The notes: generated by a model not told the origin, from the letters alone. 64,000 bases of DNA from Poseidonibacter ostreae (GCF_009208075.1 NZ_WFKJ01000001.1:62001-126000); one strand, 5' to 3'. Numbered from the stretch's first letter, positions 1 to 8,937 are shown. A program made the numbers and translations.

Positions 1-186
1 TCATTTTTTAATAATAAAAGAAAAGACAATACTCATAATTTGAGTTTTAATTATGTATATAATATTAAAAAAGATGATGCAATTAGTTTATCATCTTCAT
101 TTAATAGAAATAATTCTAATCAAGATGCATATTCATATGAAACATTTGAAACAAAACTTAATTATATAAAAAAATATAATTGGTAA
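1..186 (+). CDS. C-terminal end of an outer-membrane beta-barrel protein (Slam-like), partial
   Basis: Frame 1 is open from the window edge to a TAA at 184-186 and gives 61 residues. Alternating polar and hydrophobic residues, many Asn/Ser/Tyr, and a final strand ending in Trp mark the last strands of an outer-membrane beta-barrel. The segment RNNSNQDAYSY followed by a last strand resembles, as I remember it, the end of the DUF560 barrel of surface lipoprotein assembly modifiers (Slam), which move TbpB-like proteins to the cell surface. The next gene carries two TbpB-like barrels, which supports this. The N-terminal part lies outside the window, so the family call is an inference. Confidence 0.5.
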   Translation, partial: SFFNNKRKDNTHNLSFNYVYNIKKDDAISLSSSFNRNNSNQDAYSYETFETKLNYIKKYNW

Positions 187-204
187 GAAGAAAAAAGGAA
201 AAAA

Positions 205-2064
205 ATGAAATTATTAGTATTAATACTATTATTTACAAATATTCTATTTGCTAATATTGGAAAAATTGTATCATTAAAAGGTGAAGCAACTATTACAAGG
301 GACAGTAAAACATTTGAAGTTACAAGAGATACTTATTTAAAAGAAAAAGATACCCTCATAACAAAAAACAATTCAAAAGTCCAAATTCTTTTTAAAGATG
401 AAACAATCATTTCTATTGGTAAAAACTCTATATTTAAAATTAATGACTACTTATTTGAAGATAAAAATAACGTAAATGCAGAATTCTCTATGATAAAAGG
501 TGTATTTAGAACTATTACTGGAAAAATTGGAAAAATCGCACCTCAAAACTTTAAATTAAAAACAAAAAGTGCTTCAATTGGTATTCGTGGTACTCAAATA
601 ATCACAGACTTATCAAATGGAAAAGAAAGAATATTTTGTACAGAAGGACAAATTGAGATTACTCAAACTTCAACAAATTTAAAAATCCTTGTAAATAAAG
701 GTGAATTTGTTGATATGGAAAAAAACAATGGTAATTCATTACAAAAAAATAGAACAAAAACAAAAGATTTAAAAGAAGTGAATGAAGATATATCCGTAAG
801 TGAAAATAAAGCACAAGATACTGCAACAGAAAAAGAAGATATTGAAACAACTGAAACAACTGAAACAACTGAAACAACTGAAACAACAGAAACAACAGAA
901 ACAACAGAAACAACAGAAACAACAGAAACAACAGAAACAACAGAAACAACAGAAACAACAGAAACAACAGAAACAACTGAAACTACTGAAGTAAGTGTTA
1001 ATACAGCAGATGATAATATATTGGAAAGTACTAACACCTTAGAGGAAACAGCTAAGGAGGAGGAAATAACACAAGAGGCTCAAGAACTTGCAGATGAACT
1101 TGCAGCAGAAGAAGCACAGAGACTTGCAGATGAACTTGCAGCAGAAGAAGAAGCTCAAAGACTTGCAACTTTAGAAGAACTAGGTAAAGAGCAAGAAGAA
1201 GCAGCTGATGCATTAACAGACAGTTTAGAATTGATTACTCCAGATTCTTTTTATACAAACAATACAAGTAAGGCAAGTTACCTTGGAACATTTAATGAAA
1301 ATAGTTTTGACTCGCAAACACAATATTATAAAAAAATAGGAAATAACGATAGGTTATTAATTCCAACAGACACTACAATTTCTATGGATATTGACTTTGG
1401 TAAAGATGATGATCAAGTAACAAATGGAAAAGTTTCTGTATCAGGTTATGCAGATTTAGAATTTGATGGTTATTTTAAAACAGATAATACATTAAAATTA
1501 AAAGCAGCAAATAGTACAGTAGGTGACGGTGGAGATGCTACTTTCTTTGGCTCTGAAGCAAATATTATAAGTGGAGATATTAAGTTACAAAATGATGAGA
1601 TTAAACTTGAAGGTGAATTTGATGCTGAAAAGTATGAATACGGAGATATTGATGAAATTACAAATACAGATTACTTTATAAATAATACATCAACAGCAAC
1701 ATACACTGGTAATTTTAATAGTACAAGATATGATGAAAGTTCACAATATAGCTCATCTTACTTTAATAAAAGTGCAATTGACCAAAATACAACTATTTCA
1801 ATGGACATTGATTTTGGAGCAACTCAAGATCATATAACTAATGGTAAGATTGATATGGTTTCTGTGCCAGATTTTGAATTTACTGGTCATATTAACCAAA
1901 ATAATGTTAGCTTATCTGGTGGAGATTTATGGGGAAGTGGAAGTGCAAAGTTTTATGGGAATGAAGCTAATACAATGAAAGGAAATGTTTATTTTCAGAA
2001 TTTAACTAATAGTATAAAAGGTGACTTTGAAGCGAGTAAAACTACTGCAGATCAAGCAAATTAA
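205..2064 (+). CDS. FecR-domain protein with (ETT)16 tract and two TbpB-like barrel repeats
   Basis: This 619-residue protein starts at an ATG behind an AAGGA ribosome site. Residues 1-16 are a signal peptide (cleavage after LFA, no lipobox Cys). Residues 20-170 look like a FecR domain (SIGIRGTQ near 124-131). Residues 214-261 are sixteen Glu-Thr-Thr triplets, followed by an Ala/Glu-rich linker. From about 348 a 136-residue unit occurs twice; each has ISMDIDFG, then FFGSEAN (near 448) or FYGNEAN (near 583), then a closing strand near GEF or GDF. This is like the TbpB/hemophilin barrel signature. It is probably an exported or surface protein handled by the upstream Slam-like barrel. No ligand can be inferred. 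Confidence 0.7.
   Translation: MKLLVLILLFTNILFANIGKIVSLKGEATITRDSKTFEVTRDTYLKEKDTLITKNNSKVQILFKDETIISIGKNSIFKINDYLFEDKNNVNAEFSMIKGVFRTITGKIGKIAPQNFKLKTKSASIGIRGTQIITDLSNGKERIFCTEGQIEITQTSTNLKILVNKGEFVDMEKNNGNSLQKNRTKTKDLKEVNEDISVSENKAQDTATEKEDIETTETTETTETTETTETTETTETTETTETTETTETTETTETTETTETTEVSVNTADDNILESTNTLEETAKEEEITQEAQELADELAAEEAQRLADELAAEEEAQRLATLEELGKEQEEAADALTDSLELITPDSFYTNNTSKASYLGTFNENSFDSQTQYYKKIGNNDRLLIPTDTTISMDIDFGKDDDQVTNGKVSVSGYADLEFDGYFKTDNTLKLKAANSTVGDGGDATFFGSEANIISGDIKLQNDEIKLEGEFDAEKYEYGDIDEITNTDYFINNTSTATYTGNFNSTRYDESSQYSSSYFNKSAIDQNTTISMDIDFGATQDHITNGKIDMVSVPDFEFTGHINQNNVSLSGGDLWGSGSAKFYGNEANTMKGNVYFQNLTNSIKGDFEASKTTADQAN
844..987 (+). repeat. 9-bp tandem repeat, 16 units (GAAACAACW, Glu-Thr-Thr)
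   Basis: Sixteen 9-bp units run without interruption inside the FecR-domain gene. The first four and fifteenth end in ACT, most of the others in ACA, and the last is GAAACTACT. The unit is a multiple of three, so gain or loss of copies changes protein length, not frame. The long open frames on other strands and frames here are products of the repeat. Confidence 0.97.
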
Positions 2065-2135
2065 TGTATTTATAAGCTACTAATTATTTTTTAGATAAAC
2101 TCCTTTCAACTAAAAATTAGGATAAGTAAAAATAT

Positions 2136-4094
2136 ATGGCATTAATCGACCTACAAAACATTTCAAAACAATATGACACAAAAGTAATTTTGAAAAATGC
2201 AAACTTTACTTTAAATCAAGGTCAAAGAATTGCAGTAATTGGCCAAAATGGTCAAGGAAAATCAACATTACTTAAGATAATTACAGAAGAAGTTGAACCA
2301 GATGATGGTATAAAAGCAATTGATAAATCTATTAAAATAGAAATGCTAGCACAGCATCCAAAATTTGATGATAATTTACTTGTTCGAGATGCGATTGAGA
2401 ATCAACTTCAAGAGTTAAAAGATGCAAGAATTGAATATGAAGAAATATCTGTTAAAATTGTAGATGATTATGAAAATACAGAATTAATCAATAGACAAAG
2501 CGAACTTGCAACATTTTTAGAATTCCATAATGCTTGGGATTTAGACAATATGATTGAACGAGTATTAAAAGAATTTCATTTAAAAGAGTATGAATTTAAA
2601 GATGTTAATCTACTTTCTGGAGGGGAGCAAAGAAGGGTTTCTCTTGCAGGACTTCTTCTTAAAAAACCTGATGTTTTACTTTTAGATGAGCCTACGAATC
2701 ATCTTGATGTTTATATGGTCGAGTTCTTAGAACAACTTCTAATTAAAAACAATTTTACTCTTATTTTTATTTCACATGATAGATATTTTATTGATAATAT
2801 TGCAACTTCTGTTATTGAAGTTGAAAATGGAACATTACGTAAGTTCCAAGGTGGGTATTCATCATACTTAGAACAAAAACAGCAACTTTTAGAAAATATG
2901 CAAAAAGACCATCATAATATGATTAGATTATTTAAAAGAGAAGCTCACTGGATGCAAAGAGGTGTTACTGCAAGACGGAAAAGAAATGTAAGAAGAAAAG
3001 CAGAATACTTAGATTTAAAACAAAAAGTTAAATCAAATCCAGCAGCAATTAGAAAAATGAGTGTTGAACTTCAAAGAGAACAAAAGTCTTTTAATACAGA
3101 TGAAAATACAAGAACTCAAAATAAAAAGAAAATGCTTTTTGAACTTGATGATATAGCTATAACTCTTGGAGATAAACTTTTAATTAAAGATTTTACTACT
3201 AGAATTTTACAAAAAGATACTATTGCAATTGTAGGACCAAATGGTACTGGAAAATCTACAATGCTTAAAATATTTATGGAAAAACTTAAAATCGATTCAG
3301 GTCGATTTAAAAAAGGTGATTTTAAAGTAGGATATTTTGACCAACATAGAGAGATGCTAAATGATAATCAAAGTATTATGCACACTTTCTGTCCAAATGG
3401 TGGAGATTTAGTTGAACTTCAAGATGGAAGAACAATGCATGTTTATGGTTACTTAAAAAACTTCTTATTCCCAAAAGAGTATTTAGAAAAAAAGATTGGT
3501 GTATTAAGTGGTGGAGAGAAAAATAGAGTAGCTCTTGCACTTTTATTTACTAAAAATATAGATTGTTTAGTTTTAGATGAGCCTACAAATGATTTAGATT
3601 TGCCTACGATTAATATTTTAGAAGAGTACTTAGAAAACTTTCAAGGTGCAATAATTCTTGTATCTCATGATAGATATTTTGTTGATAAAATTGCAAAAAA
3701 ACTATTTGTTTTCAAAGGTAAAAATGGACAAGTTGAAGAGAGTTTCCAGCCTTATAGTGAATACTTAGAGATTGAAAAAGAGTTAAAAGATTTAAGCTCG
3801 CTAGAAAAAAGTATAAAAAAAGAAGAATCTGAAAAAACAAAAGAAATAACAAAAAAGAGGCAAGTAAAACTGTCATTTAATGAGCAACGAGATTATGAAA
3901 TGCTTCCTGATGAAATAGAAACTTTAGAAGAGAAAATTGAAGAAATCAATAAATGCCTTATGGATTCAAAATGTTATGAAGCTAAAGGGATAGTAGCAGT
4001 TTCTAAAGAGCTTGAAGAAGTTGAAGCAATTTATGAAACAAAAGTTGAAAGATTTTTACAGCTAGAAGAGTTAATAGAAAGTTTTAACTCTTAA
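2136..4094 (+). CDS. uup: ABC-F family ATPase, Uup-like
   Basis: A 652-residue soluble protein with two ABC cassettes and no membrane segment, as in ribosome-associated ABC-F proteins. Cassette 1 has GQNGQGKST (36-44), LSGGEQRR (near 159) and LLLDEPTNHLD (near 182). Cassette 2 has GPNGTGKST (near 367), LSGGEKNR (near 458) and LVLDEPTNDLD (near 479). The basic linker between them and a charged coiled-coil tail (about 545-650) favour the Uup branch over EttA. ABC-F proteins act on the ribosome, and Uup is also linked to DNA-intermediate handling. It stands 45 bp before the YqeY gene. Its start has an AGGATAAG ribosome site. The subfamily call is less certain than the family. Confidence 0.9.
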   Translation: MALIDLQNISKQYDTKVILKNANFTLNQGQRIAVIGQNGQGKSTLLKIITEEVEPDDGIKAIDKSIKIEMLAQHPKFDDNLLVRDAIENQLQELKDARIEYEEISVKIVDDYENTELINRQSELATFLEFHNAWDLDNMIERVLKEFHLKEYEFKDVNLLSGGEQRRVSLAGLLLKKPDVLLLDEPTNHLDVYMVEFLEQLLIKNNFTLIFISHDRYFIDNIATSVIEVENGTLRKFQGGYSSYLEQKQQLLENMQKDHHNMIRLFKREAHWMQRGVTARRKRNVRRKAEYLDLKQKVKSNPAAIRKMSVELQREQKSFNTDENTRTQNKKKMLFELDDIAITLGDKLLIKDFTTRILQKDTIAIVGPNGTGKSTMLKIFMEKLKIDSGRFKKGDFKVGYFDQHREMLNDNQSIMHTFCPNGGDLVELQDGRTMHVYGYLKNFLFPKEYLEKKIGVLSGGEKNRVALALLFTKNIDCLVLDEPTNDLDLPTINILEEYLENFQGAIILVSHDRYFVDKIAKKLFVFKGKNGQVEESFQPYSEYLEIEKELKDLSSLEKSIKKEESEKTKEITKKRQVKLSFNEQRDYEMLPDEIETLEEKIEEINKCLMDSKCYEAKGIVAVSKELEEVEAIYETKVERFLQLEELIESFNS

Positions 4095-4139
4095 AAAGAT
4101 ATAATAATAATATAACTAATAAATAATATAAGGATTGAA

Positions 4140-4583
4140 ATGAGTTTAAAGCAACAACTTAAAGATGATGTTAAAATAGCTATGAGAGAAAAAAATATAG
4201 TTAAAAGAGATTCAATTAGATCAATTAATACAATGATTAAACAAATTGAAGTTGATGAAAGAATTGAATTAACAGATGAAGATATTATTAAACTAATTCA
4301 AAAAGGTATTAAACAAAGAGAAGAAGCTATTTCTCAATATAAGGCTGCTTCAAGAGATGATTTAGTTGAAAAAGAAGCTGAACAAATTGAAGTATTTAGA
4401 CTTTATTTACCTGTTCAAGCAAGTGATGAAGAACTTGAAGCTGGAATGAAAGAAATCATTGCTCAAGTAAATGCACAATCTATGAAAGATATGGGAAAAG
4501 TAATGGGAACTGCTAGTAAAAAATTTGCAGGTATTGCTGATGGAAAAAGAATTAATGAAATGGTTAAAAAACTTTTAGCTTAA
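4140..4583 (+). CDS. GatB/YqeY domain-containing protein
   Basis: This 147-residue protein matches the YqeY family in length and pattern: an N-terminal helical part with RDSIRSINTMIKQIE, a middle KQREEAISQYKAASRDDL, and a C-terminal GKVMGTASKKFAGIADGKR. The domain is shared with the tail of the GatB amidotransferase subunit, where it contacts tRNA. The role of free-standing YqeY is not well defined; a link to charged tRNA metabolism is family knowledge only. An AAGGATTG ribosome site precedes the ATG. It lies 21 bp upstream of the diguanylate cyclase gene and is probably co-transcribed. Confidence 0.92.
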   Translation: MSLKQQLKDDVKIAMREKNIVKRDSIRSINTMIKQIEVDERIELTDEDIIKLIQKGIKQREEAISQYKAASRDDLVEKEAEQIEVFRLYLPVQASDEELEAGMKEIIAQVNAQSMKDMGKVMGTASKKFAGIADGKRINEMVKKLLA

Positions 4584-4604
4584 TAATATATTTTAGGATT
4601 AAAT

Positions 4605-5732
4605 ATGAGTAATGAATTTAAAGAAATTTTTTCAAAACTATCTGTAATTGAGAAGAATGAAGTAACAAAAAACAAAATTGAAAAAACTCTAGAAATCATT
4701 CCAATCCTTCTAAAAAGAGTTTCTACACAAAATGTAGATGTTTTAGCAGGTATTCTTAAACAATCAGTTCTGCCATCAATATGTCCAGAAACAGATGATG
4801 AGATTGAACAAGTATTTGAAAGTATAAATAAAAATCCAAATTTATTATTTGAAAAAGAAATTCAAGAAAAAATACAAAGATTTATCGAACAAAGATTTCA
4901 AAGAGATAAGCAAATTGTAATACAAAGAACTTCTGATATTTCAAAATTTGTTACACTAATGGGACAATATCTAAATGATGCTATTTCAAGTAGTGGTTCT
5001 GGTTCTAAAAATGTATTAAGTATAAAAGAAAAAATACAATCTATTGATTTAACAAACAATGGTGCAATAGAATTATCAGATCTTCAAACAGAACTTATAA
5101 ATGCTGCTTCATCAATTGAAGAAGAGATGAATCAAGTAAGTAATAAACTACAAACTGGAAAAACTCAAGTTCAAGAGCTTGAAGAAAAAGTAAATTCATT
5201 AGAAGAAGAACTTACTAAAACTAAAAATGAAAGTATGAAAGATCATTTAACAGGTTTACTTACGAGAAGAGCTTATAATGAAGAAATCAAAAAAATCGAA
5301 AGTTCTTATAAAAGACATAATACACAATACGCAGTAGTATTTTTTGACCTAGATTTTTTCAAGAAAGTAAATGATACTCATGGACATGAATGTGGAGATG
5401 TGATTTTATCAACATTTGCAAAAATATTAGAAAAAAATACAAGAGACCATGATATTGTTGGAAGATATGGAGGAGAAGAATTTGTTGCTATTGTTCACTT
5501 TAATCTAAATAGAGAACTTCTTCAATACCTAAAAAGAATTAAAACAATAGTTACTTCTAATAACTTTAAATATAAAGAGCATGAAATTAAAGTAACATTT
5601 TCAGCTGGTGTTGCAATTAGATCTGATCATGAGTCTTATGATAGTGCAATTCAAAAAGCAGATATGCTTTTATATGAAGCAAAAGAAAATGGTAGAAACC
5701 AAATTAAACTTGAAGATGGAAAAACTATTTAG
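4605..5732 (+). CDS. Diguanylate cyclase (GGDEF domain) with helical N-terminal region
   Basis: A 375-residue protein likely to make cyclic di-GMP from two GTP. The C-terminal GGDEF domain (about 210-372) has an active GGEEF site near 289-293. It is preceded by RDHD five residues upstream, which fits the RxxD inhibitory product-binding site. Residues about 165-210 form a coiled coil leading into the domain. The first 160 residues are helical and hydrophilic, with no membrane segment and no PAS, GAF or REC signature I can recognise, so the input signal is unknown. The gene closes an operon with the YqeY gene; a terminator hairpin overlaps its stop codon. Confidence 0.93.
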   Translation: MSNEFKEIFSKLSVIEKNEVTKNKIEKTLEIIPILLKRVSTQNVDVLAGILKQSVLPSICPETDDEIEQVFESINKNPNLLFEKEIQEKIQRFIEQRFQRDKQIVIQRTSDISKFVTLMGQYLNDAISSSGSGSKNVLSIKEKIQSIDLTNNGAIELSDLQTELINAASSIEEEMNQVSNKLQTGKTQVQELEEKVNSLEEELTKTKNESMKDHLTGLLTRRAYNEEIKKIESSYKRHNTQYAVVFFDLDFFKKVNDTHGHECGDVILSTFAKILEKNTRDHDIVGRYGGEEFVAIVHFNLNRELLQYLKRIKTIVTSNNFKYKEHEIKVTFSAGVAIRSDHESYDSAIQKADMLLYEAKENGRNQIKLEDGKTI

Positions 5733-5740
5733 TTTTTCCA
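5717..5740 (+). terminator. Rho-independent terminator after the GGDEF gene
   Basis: TGGAAAAACT and AGTTTTTCCA form a perfect 10-bp stem with an ATTT loop. The stem overlaps the last codons and stop of the diguanylate cyclase gene; the downstream tract (ctatttact) is only moderately T-rich. Confidence 0.65.
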
Positions 5741-5973
5741 CTATTTACTAAAAATTCAGCTACAATTCTTTCAATATTTATAGTACTTGATCTGTATTAT
5801 AATATCGTTTTTGCAATCTTTCAAAAACATAAAAACAATCTATTGATAGCCTAGATCTACGCTAAATTATTACTCAATAATTAAATGTTAGGCTTCTTTC
5901 ATGCATATATAATTTATTATATCTTTTTAAATATTCTAAAATTAATGCACTATTTTTATGGAGTAAAAATAAA

Positions 5974-6687
5974 ATGGTACAAATAAGTAACCAGATATTT
6001 TGTAAGAAATTTCTTACTCAAATGGATATCAAAACAGGAATATTACCAAATCCTTATTATGATCTTCCATTTATGATTATAAAAAACTTTTTATCAGAAA
6101 AAACTTGTGATGAGATTACTTCTTCTATGAGATTAAATCAAGATATTTGCGAAGCAGAGATTAGGAAATATGAAGCAATTAAAAACTTAACAGGAAAAGA
6201 TACTTCAATAAGAAAGACTAATATTCATAAGTTAAGCCCCACTCAAACAAATCTTTATAATGAAAACTTCTTAAAACATAAAAAGGATATCGAAAAGTTT
6301 TTTAATTTGTGTATTACAACATCTACAGAGATACAAGCCTTAGAGTATACAAAAGGCTCATTCTATAAACAACATAGCGATGACTCAAGCGTATTGCTTA
6401 AAGATGATGAAGTTGTTGGTTTTCTTCCTGTTGCTTTAGAGCGAAAAATCACATCTGTTTTATTTACAACAAATCATAGTGATATTGTTTCAAAAAATAA
6501 TTTTGATGGTGGAGAATTGATTTTTAATTACTTATATGATAGAAAAGGAGAAATAGTTCAAATCAAACCAAAAGCTGGGGATATGATATTATTTTTTAGT
6601 AATCCTTATTTTACACATGAAGTTTTAGAAGTAAAAAAAGGGTTTAGAGTATCTTTAGTTCAATGGCATGATGCCATTATTTACTAA
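5974..6687 (+). CDS. 2-oxoglutarate/Fe(II)-dependent oxygenase, prolyl-hydroxylase type
   Basis: A 237-residue protein with the iron facial triad of 2OG-Fe(II) dioxygenases: H134-S-D136 in YKQHSDDS, a distal His near 215 in YFTHEV, and an Arg ten residues later (GFRVSLVQW) that would bind 2-oxoglutarate. The GGELIFNYLYD segment and the layout fit the prolyl 4-hydroxylase-like branch. The substrate cannot be told from sequence; bacterial relatives act on proteins or small molecules. It stands alone, with a 241-bp upstream gap and a convergent gene downstream. A TATAAT at 5908-5913 may serve as a -10 box. Confidence 0.85.
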   Translation: MVQISNQIFCKKFLTQMDIKTGILPNPYYDLPFMIIKNFLSEKTCDEITSSMRLNQDICEAEIRKYEAIKNLTGKDTSIRKTNIHKLSPTQTNLYNENFLKHKKDIEKFFNLCITTSTEIQALEYTKGSFYKQHSDDSSVLLKDDEVVGFLPVALERKITSVLFTTNHSDIVSKNNFDGGELIFNYLYDRKGEIVQIKPKAGDMILFFSNPYFTHEVLEVKKGFRVSLVQWHDAIIY

Positions 6688-6699
6688 AGATATAAATTC

Positions 6700-7056
6700 T
6701 TATATTTCGTACTCTAATAATACTTCTTTTGGAATAAAAGCTATTGTTGCATTTGAAGTTGCTTCTACAATTATCTTAGGTGCACAACCAGCTTCATAGG
6801 CTTCTTTCCATCTTAAGGCACACAAACACCATTTATCACCCTCTTTAAGTCCAGGAAAGCCATATTGAGGAACAGGAGTTGTTAAATCATTTCCTTGTTC
6901 TTTGGAGAAAACTAAGAACTCCTTTGTAAGAACTGCACATACGGTATGTTTACTTGTATCTTCAGGAGATGTTCTACAAACGCCATCTCTATAAAATCCA
7001 GTCATTGGACTTGTACAACAAATTTCTAAATTAGTTCCTAATATATTAGTTTGCAT
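6700..7056 (-). CDS. DUF2237 family protein
   Basis: 118 residues from the start I choose. The family pattern is clear: TSPMTGFYRDGVCRTSPED, HTVCAVLT, GNDLTTP and GDKWCLCALRW, with several conserved Cys. DUF2237 has no established function. The open frame extends 16 codons upstream to 7104, but ATG 7056 has an AAAAGGAT ribosome site and gives the family-length N-terminus (MQTNILGTN), while the extension would overlap the lipocalin gene. It is the last gene of the four-gene minus-strand operon that starts at 8905. Confidence 0.9.
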   Translation of the reverse strand: MQTNILGTNLEICCTSPMTGFYRDGVCRTSPEDTSKHTVCAVLTKEFLVFSKEQGNDLTTPVPQYGFPGLKEGDKWCLCALRWKEAYEAGCAPKIIVEATSNATIAFIPKEVLLEYEI

Positions 7057-7066
7057 TTTTATCCTT

Positions 7067-7579
7067 TTATTCTTGTATTGTCCAAATAAATTTACTTTTA
7101 TCAAACTTATGGAATGAAAGTTTTTCTAAAATACTATTTTTAATATCTTCATTTATTGTTTTAGTTCTACTTAAAATCCATAAATACTCTCTGTTTGGAC
7201 TACCTACTAAGGCATAATTATAATTTTTATCTAAATCAATTATCCAATAATCTCCATAAAAAGGTTTGAAAAAACTAACTTTTAATTTTGAGTTTGTAGA
7301 ATCAAGAGCATAAGCTTCGCCTATTGCTTCTTTTTTCTCTCCATTATCAATATTTGTACATTTGTTAATTACTTTTATTTTTCCATTATCTTTTAACTCA
7401 TAAGTTGCAGTTACGTTTTTACATCCTTTTTCAAAGAAATGCTCAAACCTTGCAATTTCATACCAAGTACCTTTATACTTTTGTATATCAACACTGTCAA
7501 CAGTTTTTAGATATGGATTTTTTGCACCACATCCAATAAAGAAAAAGGCTATAAAAACTGCCATTAAAACTTTTAACAT
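7067..7579 (-). CDS. blc: Outer-membrane lipocalin lipoprotein (Blc-like)
   Basis: A 170-residue bacterial lipocalin. Residues 1-17 are a lipoprotein signal with lipobox IGCG (Cys17). The lipocalin signature GTWYEIARFEHFFEKGC follows, then an eight-strand pattern with YALVGSPNREYLWILSR near the end. Blc proteins are outer-membrane anchored and bind fatty acids and lysophospholipids, typically under envelope stress. It follows the SRPBCC gene by 2 bp and is in an operon with TIGR01777 and DUF2237 genes. A second lipocalin gene lies in a nearby operon at 11612. Confidence 0.92.
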   Translation of the reverse strand: MLKVLMAVFIAFFFIGCGAKNPYLKTVDSVDIQKYKGTWYEIARFEHFFEKGCKNVTATYELKDNGKIKVINKCTNIDNGEKKEAIGEAYALDSTNSKLKVSFFKPFYGDYWIIDLDKNYNYALVGSPNREYLWILSRTKTINEDIKNSILEKLSFHKFDKSKFIWTIQE

Positions 7580-7581
7580 AA

Positions 7582-8037
7582 TTACTTCCTTGATTTATAA
7601 TTTAATATTTCTTTTGTAACTTTATGTCTGTAATCAAACATCTTTTTAAGTTCATTTTGAATAAAAAAATCAAATAAATCCCCAATTTTTCCAAAAGGTA
7701 ATTCATATTCAACAATATCTTTTAATTCACAAATGTTACCTTTTTGTGTAAAAACATGAGAATGTTTCCAATATTTAAAAGGCGATTTAAGTGCAATATC
7801 AACTAAAATATTTGGTTTTTGAATTTTGGCAATTTGTACTTCCCAAGTAGTAGGAATAAAACTTTTTACAGTCTTGATTTTTAACACTCCACCCTCAACT
7901 GGAACAAAATCTTTATTTAATAAATTAACTTTTGTATCAGGAGGAGTAATGTTTTGTAAATTTTTTATATCTATGTGAAACTCAAATAGATCTTCTATTT
8001 TACAGTTTATAGTAGATATTTTTTCAAATTTTTTCAA
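7582..8037 (-). CDS. SRPBCC (START-like) ligand-binding protein
   Basis: A 151-residue soluble protein with the SRPBCC/polyketide-cyclase-like layout: MKKFEKISTI as the first strand, a helix with LFEFHIDIKNLQNITPP, a middle beta sheet, and a long C-terminal helix with a DYRHKVTKEIL pattern. Proteins of this type bind hydrophobic ligands. It sits between the TIGR01777 gene (10 bp upstream) and the lipocalin gene (2 bp downstream), a pairing I recall from photolyase-linked clusters in gammaproteobacteria. No catalytic residues can be named. Confidence 0.85.
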   Translation of the reverse strand: MKKFEKISTINCKIEDLFEFHIDIKNLQNITPPDTKVNLLNKDFVPVEGGVLKIKTVKSFIPTTWEVQIAKIQKPNILVDIALKSPFKYWKHSHVFTQKGNICELKDIVEYELPFGKIGDLFDFFIQNELKKMFDYRHKVTKEILNYKSRK

Positions 8038-8047
8038 ATTTCTTCCT

Positions 8048-8905
8048 TTATTTTACTAAATCATCAACACATGATTTTATATCTTCAAATTCAAATTCAA
8101 AGCCATTATCAAGTAGTTTTTTAGGTTTGACACATTGGCCATCAGTAAGAACTTTTGCACCCTCGCTAAATATAATATTTAGTACAAATTCAGGGATAGG
8201 CAAAATAGTAGGTCTATTTAAACTCTTTCCTAGTGCTTTTGTAAAATCATAATTAGTACTTGGTTCTGGAGCAGTTAAATTAAAAACTCCTTCTAAATCT
8301 TTGTTTTCATAAACAAAACTATATGCATTTAATAAATCTTCTAAATGAATAAAAGAAAAACTTTGTAATCCATAGCCAATAGTACCACCAAGTCCTAATT
8401 TAAACGGTGTTAGCATTTTATCCAATGCTCCACCACCTTTTCCTAGAACAATTCCAAACCTAAAAATTGCAGTTCTTATTCCTAATTCTTTTGCTTTTAA
8501 TGCTTCATTTTCCCAATCCTTGCAAAGATTTGCTAAAAAATCATCTTCATATTCATAATACTCTTCATCATAACAAGTAGAGTTTTTATATATTCCTACA
8601 GCAGAAGTTGAAATAAAAAGTTCTGGCTTTTTTTCTGCTTTTTGCATAGCAGAAACTAACGCTTTTGTAGTATCTAATCTACTGTTGTAAAGTGTTTTTT
8701 TATAAGATTCTGTCCATCGACTGATTATATTTGCACCAGCTAAATTTATTATAATATCTGAAGTCTCAATAATTGTTAATAGTTTTTTATCATCTTTTAA
8801 TTCATCTCTTTTAATTCCAATTACATTGAAACCATTATTTTCAAAAAGTTTTCGTAAATTTGTTCCAACAAATCCACTTGAACCTGTTATTGCTAAAGTT
8901 TTCAT
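8048..8905 (-). CDS. TIGR01777 family NAD(P)-dependent epimerase-like oxidoreductase
   Basis: 285 residues. The Rossmann start is ITGSSGFVGTNLRKLF (7-22). Family motifs follow: IINLAGANI, RWTESYKKTLYNSR, FISTSAVGIY, RFGIVLGKGGGAL and SFIHLEDLLNA. This is the extended-SDR family that includes E. coli YfcH and relatives of plant/cyanobacterial SulA; the substrate is unknown. It is the first gene of a minus-strand operon (with SRPBCC, lipocalin, DUF2237) and is divergent from the SDR operon at 9076. A copy of the shared promoter element lies 54-80 bp upstream. Confidence 0.93.
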   Translation of the reverse strand: MKTLAITGSSGFVGTNLRKLFENNGFNVIGIKRDELKDDKKLLTIIETSDIIINLAGANIISRWTESYKKTLYNSRLDTTKALVSAMQKAEKKPELFISTSAVGIYKNSTCYDEEYYEYEDDFLANLCKDWENEALKAKELGIRTAIFRFGIVLGKGGGALDKMLTPFKLGLGGTIGYGLQSFSFIHLEDLLNAYSFVYENKDLEGVFNLTAPEPSTNYDFTKALGKSLNRPTILPIPEFVLNIIFSEGAKVLTDGQCVKPKKLLDNGFEFEFEDIKSCVDDLVK

Positions 8906-8937
8906 AGTCTACTCCTTTGAAGTAACTTAATTGCATT

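Noticed and set aside
659-1037. Long open frames on the minus strand and in another plus frame across the (ETT) repeat
   Set aside because: They are low-complexity products of the 9-bp repeat (Leu/Phe or Val/Ser runs, Lys/Gln runs) without ribosome sites.
5846-5895. attC-like recombination site (GTTAGGC with an upstream GCCTA arm)
   Set aside because: The second arm does not complete the RYYYAAC core, there is no integrase and no array of cassettes; kept only as an inverted repeat.
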